Below, piece by piece: positions 7,338 to 7,839 of a stretch of 7,839 nucleotides of DNA. A program made the translations under genes and the position numbers. Origin of the DNA: Desulfuromonadaceae bacterium UBA6124 (GTDB lineage: Bacteria; Desulfobacterota; Desulfuromonadia; Desulfuromonadales; Trichloromonadaceae); contig DIVU01000183.1 in NCBI GenBank assembly GCA_002423365.1, positions 1,142 to 8,980 of the forward strand, in the 5' to 3' direction. Every line of letters begins with the position of its first letter. Positions within the stretch are counted from its first letter, which is position 1. A model generated the notes under the pieces. That model did no database searches. It saw only the letters and a list, made by a program, of their open reading frames with translations, and was not told where the DNA came from.

Positions 7338-7839
7338 ATGAGTGGATGTTGTAGTGACGGCTGTTCCCTGGAACGGCTTCAGGAACGGCAACGCGGCACC
7401 TTGCAAGCGGTGCTGGGCATCAATGCGTTAATGTTCTTCGTCATCGTCGGCGCGGCCCTTTACGGCCGCTCGACGGCGCTGCTGGCCGACAGCCTCGACA
7501 ACCTTGGCGACGCCCTTACCTACGGGCTGAGTCTCTACGCCGTCACGAAGGGGCCCGTCATCAAGGCTAAGGTCGCACTTTTCAAGGGGGGGCTGATTTT
7601 CCTGGCCGCGCTTGTCGTCGCGGCCCAGATCCTTTACCGGCTTTTCGTACCCAGTGTCCCTCTCTTTGCCACCATGGGCATCTTCAGCCTCGTGGGTCTT
7701 ATGGCCAATGCTCTCTGCCTTTATCTGTTGTGGCGCCATCGCCACGAAGACGTAAACATGAGTTCGGTATGGGAATGTTCGCGCAATGATATCGCCTCGA
7801 ACCTTTCGGTTCTTCTGGCGGCCGGCGCGGTCGGGATCA
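7338..7839 (+). CDS. Short cation diffusion facilitator (CDF) transporter, C-terminus beyond window
   Basis: This is an inner-membrane metal-cation exporter of the CDF superfamily; 167 residues are seen before the window ends. The ATG has GGAGG (7328-7332) 5 bases upstream. The N-terminus carries a cysteine cluster, M-S-G-C-C-S-D-G-C (Cys4, Cys5, Cys9). Hydrophobic helices lie at about 23-43, 48-70, 80-100, 107-131 and from 150 on. The second holds A-D-S-L-D54-N-L-G-D58, the family's metal-binding pair. A His-rich W-R-H-R-H-E-D loop (132-138) follows the fourth. The fifth begins W-E-C147-S-R-N-D151, so where zinc CDFs have His-x3-Asp this one has Cys-x3-Asp. I recall similar proteins of roughly 210 residues lacking the usual cytoplasmic C-terminal domain, but the end is not visible here. 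The transported metal is unknown. Fold assignment is firm. Confidence 0.87.
   Translation, partial: MSGCCSDGCSLERLQERQRGTLQAVLGINALMFFVIVGAALYGRSTALLADSLDNLGDALTYGLSLYAVTKGPVIKAKVALFKGGLIFLAALVVAAQILYRLFVPSVPLFATMGIFSLVGLMANALCLYLLWRHRHEDVNMSSVWECSRNDIASNLSVLLAAGAVGI

Noticed and set aside
6396..7406. A 336-codon open frame on the minus strand over the sbcC 3' end and the CDF start
   Set aside because: It crosses two real genes in antisense and shows no domain or plausible start context.

Overview
The window is GC-rich (by eye), densely coded and ordinary in base composition. It suggests a Gram-negative bacterium: there is a lipoprotein signal, a Sec signal peptide and a periplasmic transporter system. 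The gene families would suit a deltaproteobacterium of the Desulfuromonadales type, but that placement is inference from remembered family distribution, not from a search. No RNA genes, mobile elements, CRISPR arrays or foreign-looking patches were seen, and no stretch longer than about 220 bases lacks a gene.

Left part (1-3005, minus strand): a four-gene transport operon, read right to left. It encodes a TatT-type lipoprotein, a DctP-type binding protein, the small membrane subunit DctQ and the large membrane subunit DctM, which runs off the left edge. This is the layout of a TPAT (tetratricopeptide-repeat-protein-associated TRAP transporter), known from Treponema pallidum. The last three genes overlap by 4 and 10 bases, so translation is probably coupled. 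The binding protein lacks the carboxylate-binding arginine of classical TRAP binding proteins and has Trp161 there, which argues for a non-standard, perhaps apolar, ligand.

Middle (3006-3226): a 221-base divergent intergenic region. It holds a candidate extended -10 promoter for the TPAT operon, a candidate sigma70 promoter for sbcD and, between them, an 8-bp-arm inverted repeat abutting a second 5-bp inverted repeat.

Right part (3227-7259, plus strand): sbcD and sbcC, separated by one base, encode the SbcCD (Mre11-Rad50 type) nuclease-ATPase. All core motifs are intact, including the zinc hook. It acts on DNA ends and hairpins and has no evident functional tie to the transporter.

Right edge (7338-7839, plus strand): the first 167 residues of a short cation diffusion facilitator (CDF). 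It has an N-terminal cysteine cluster and an unusual Asp/Asp/Cys/Asp candidate metal site.

Nothing here amounts to a wholly new system. The most rewarding points are the ligand pocket of the TPAT binding protein, the unusual metal site of the CDF protein, and the inverted repeats in the divergent promoter region.
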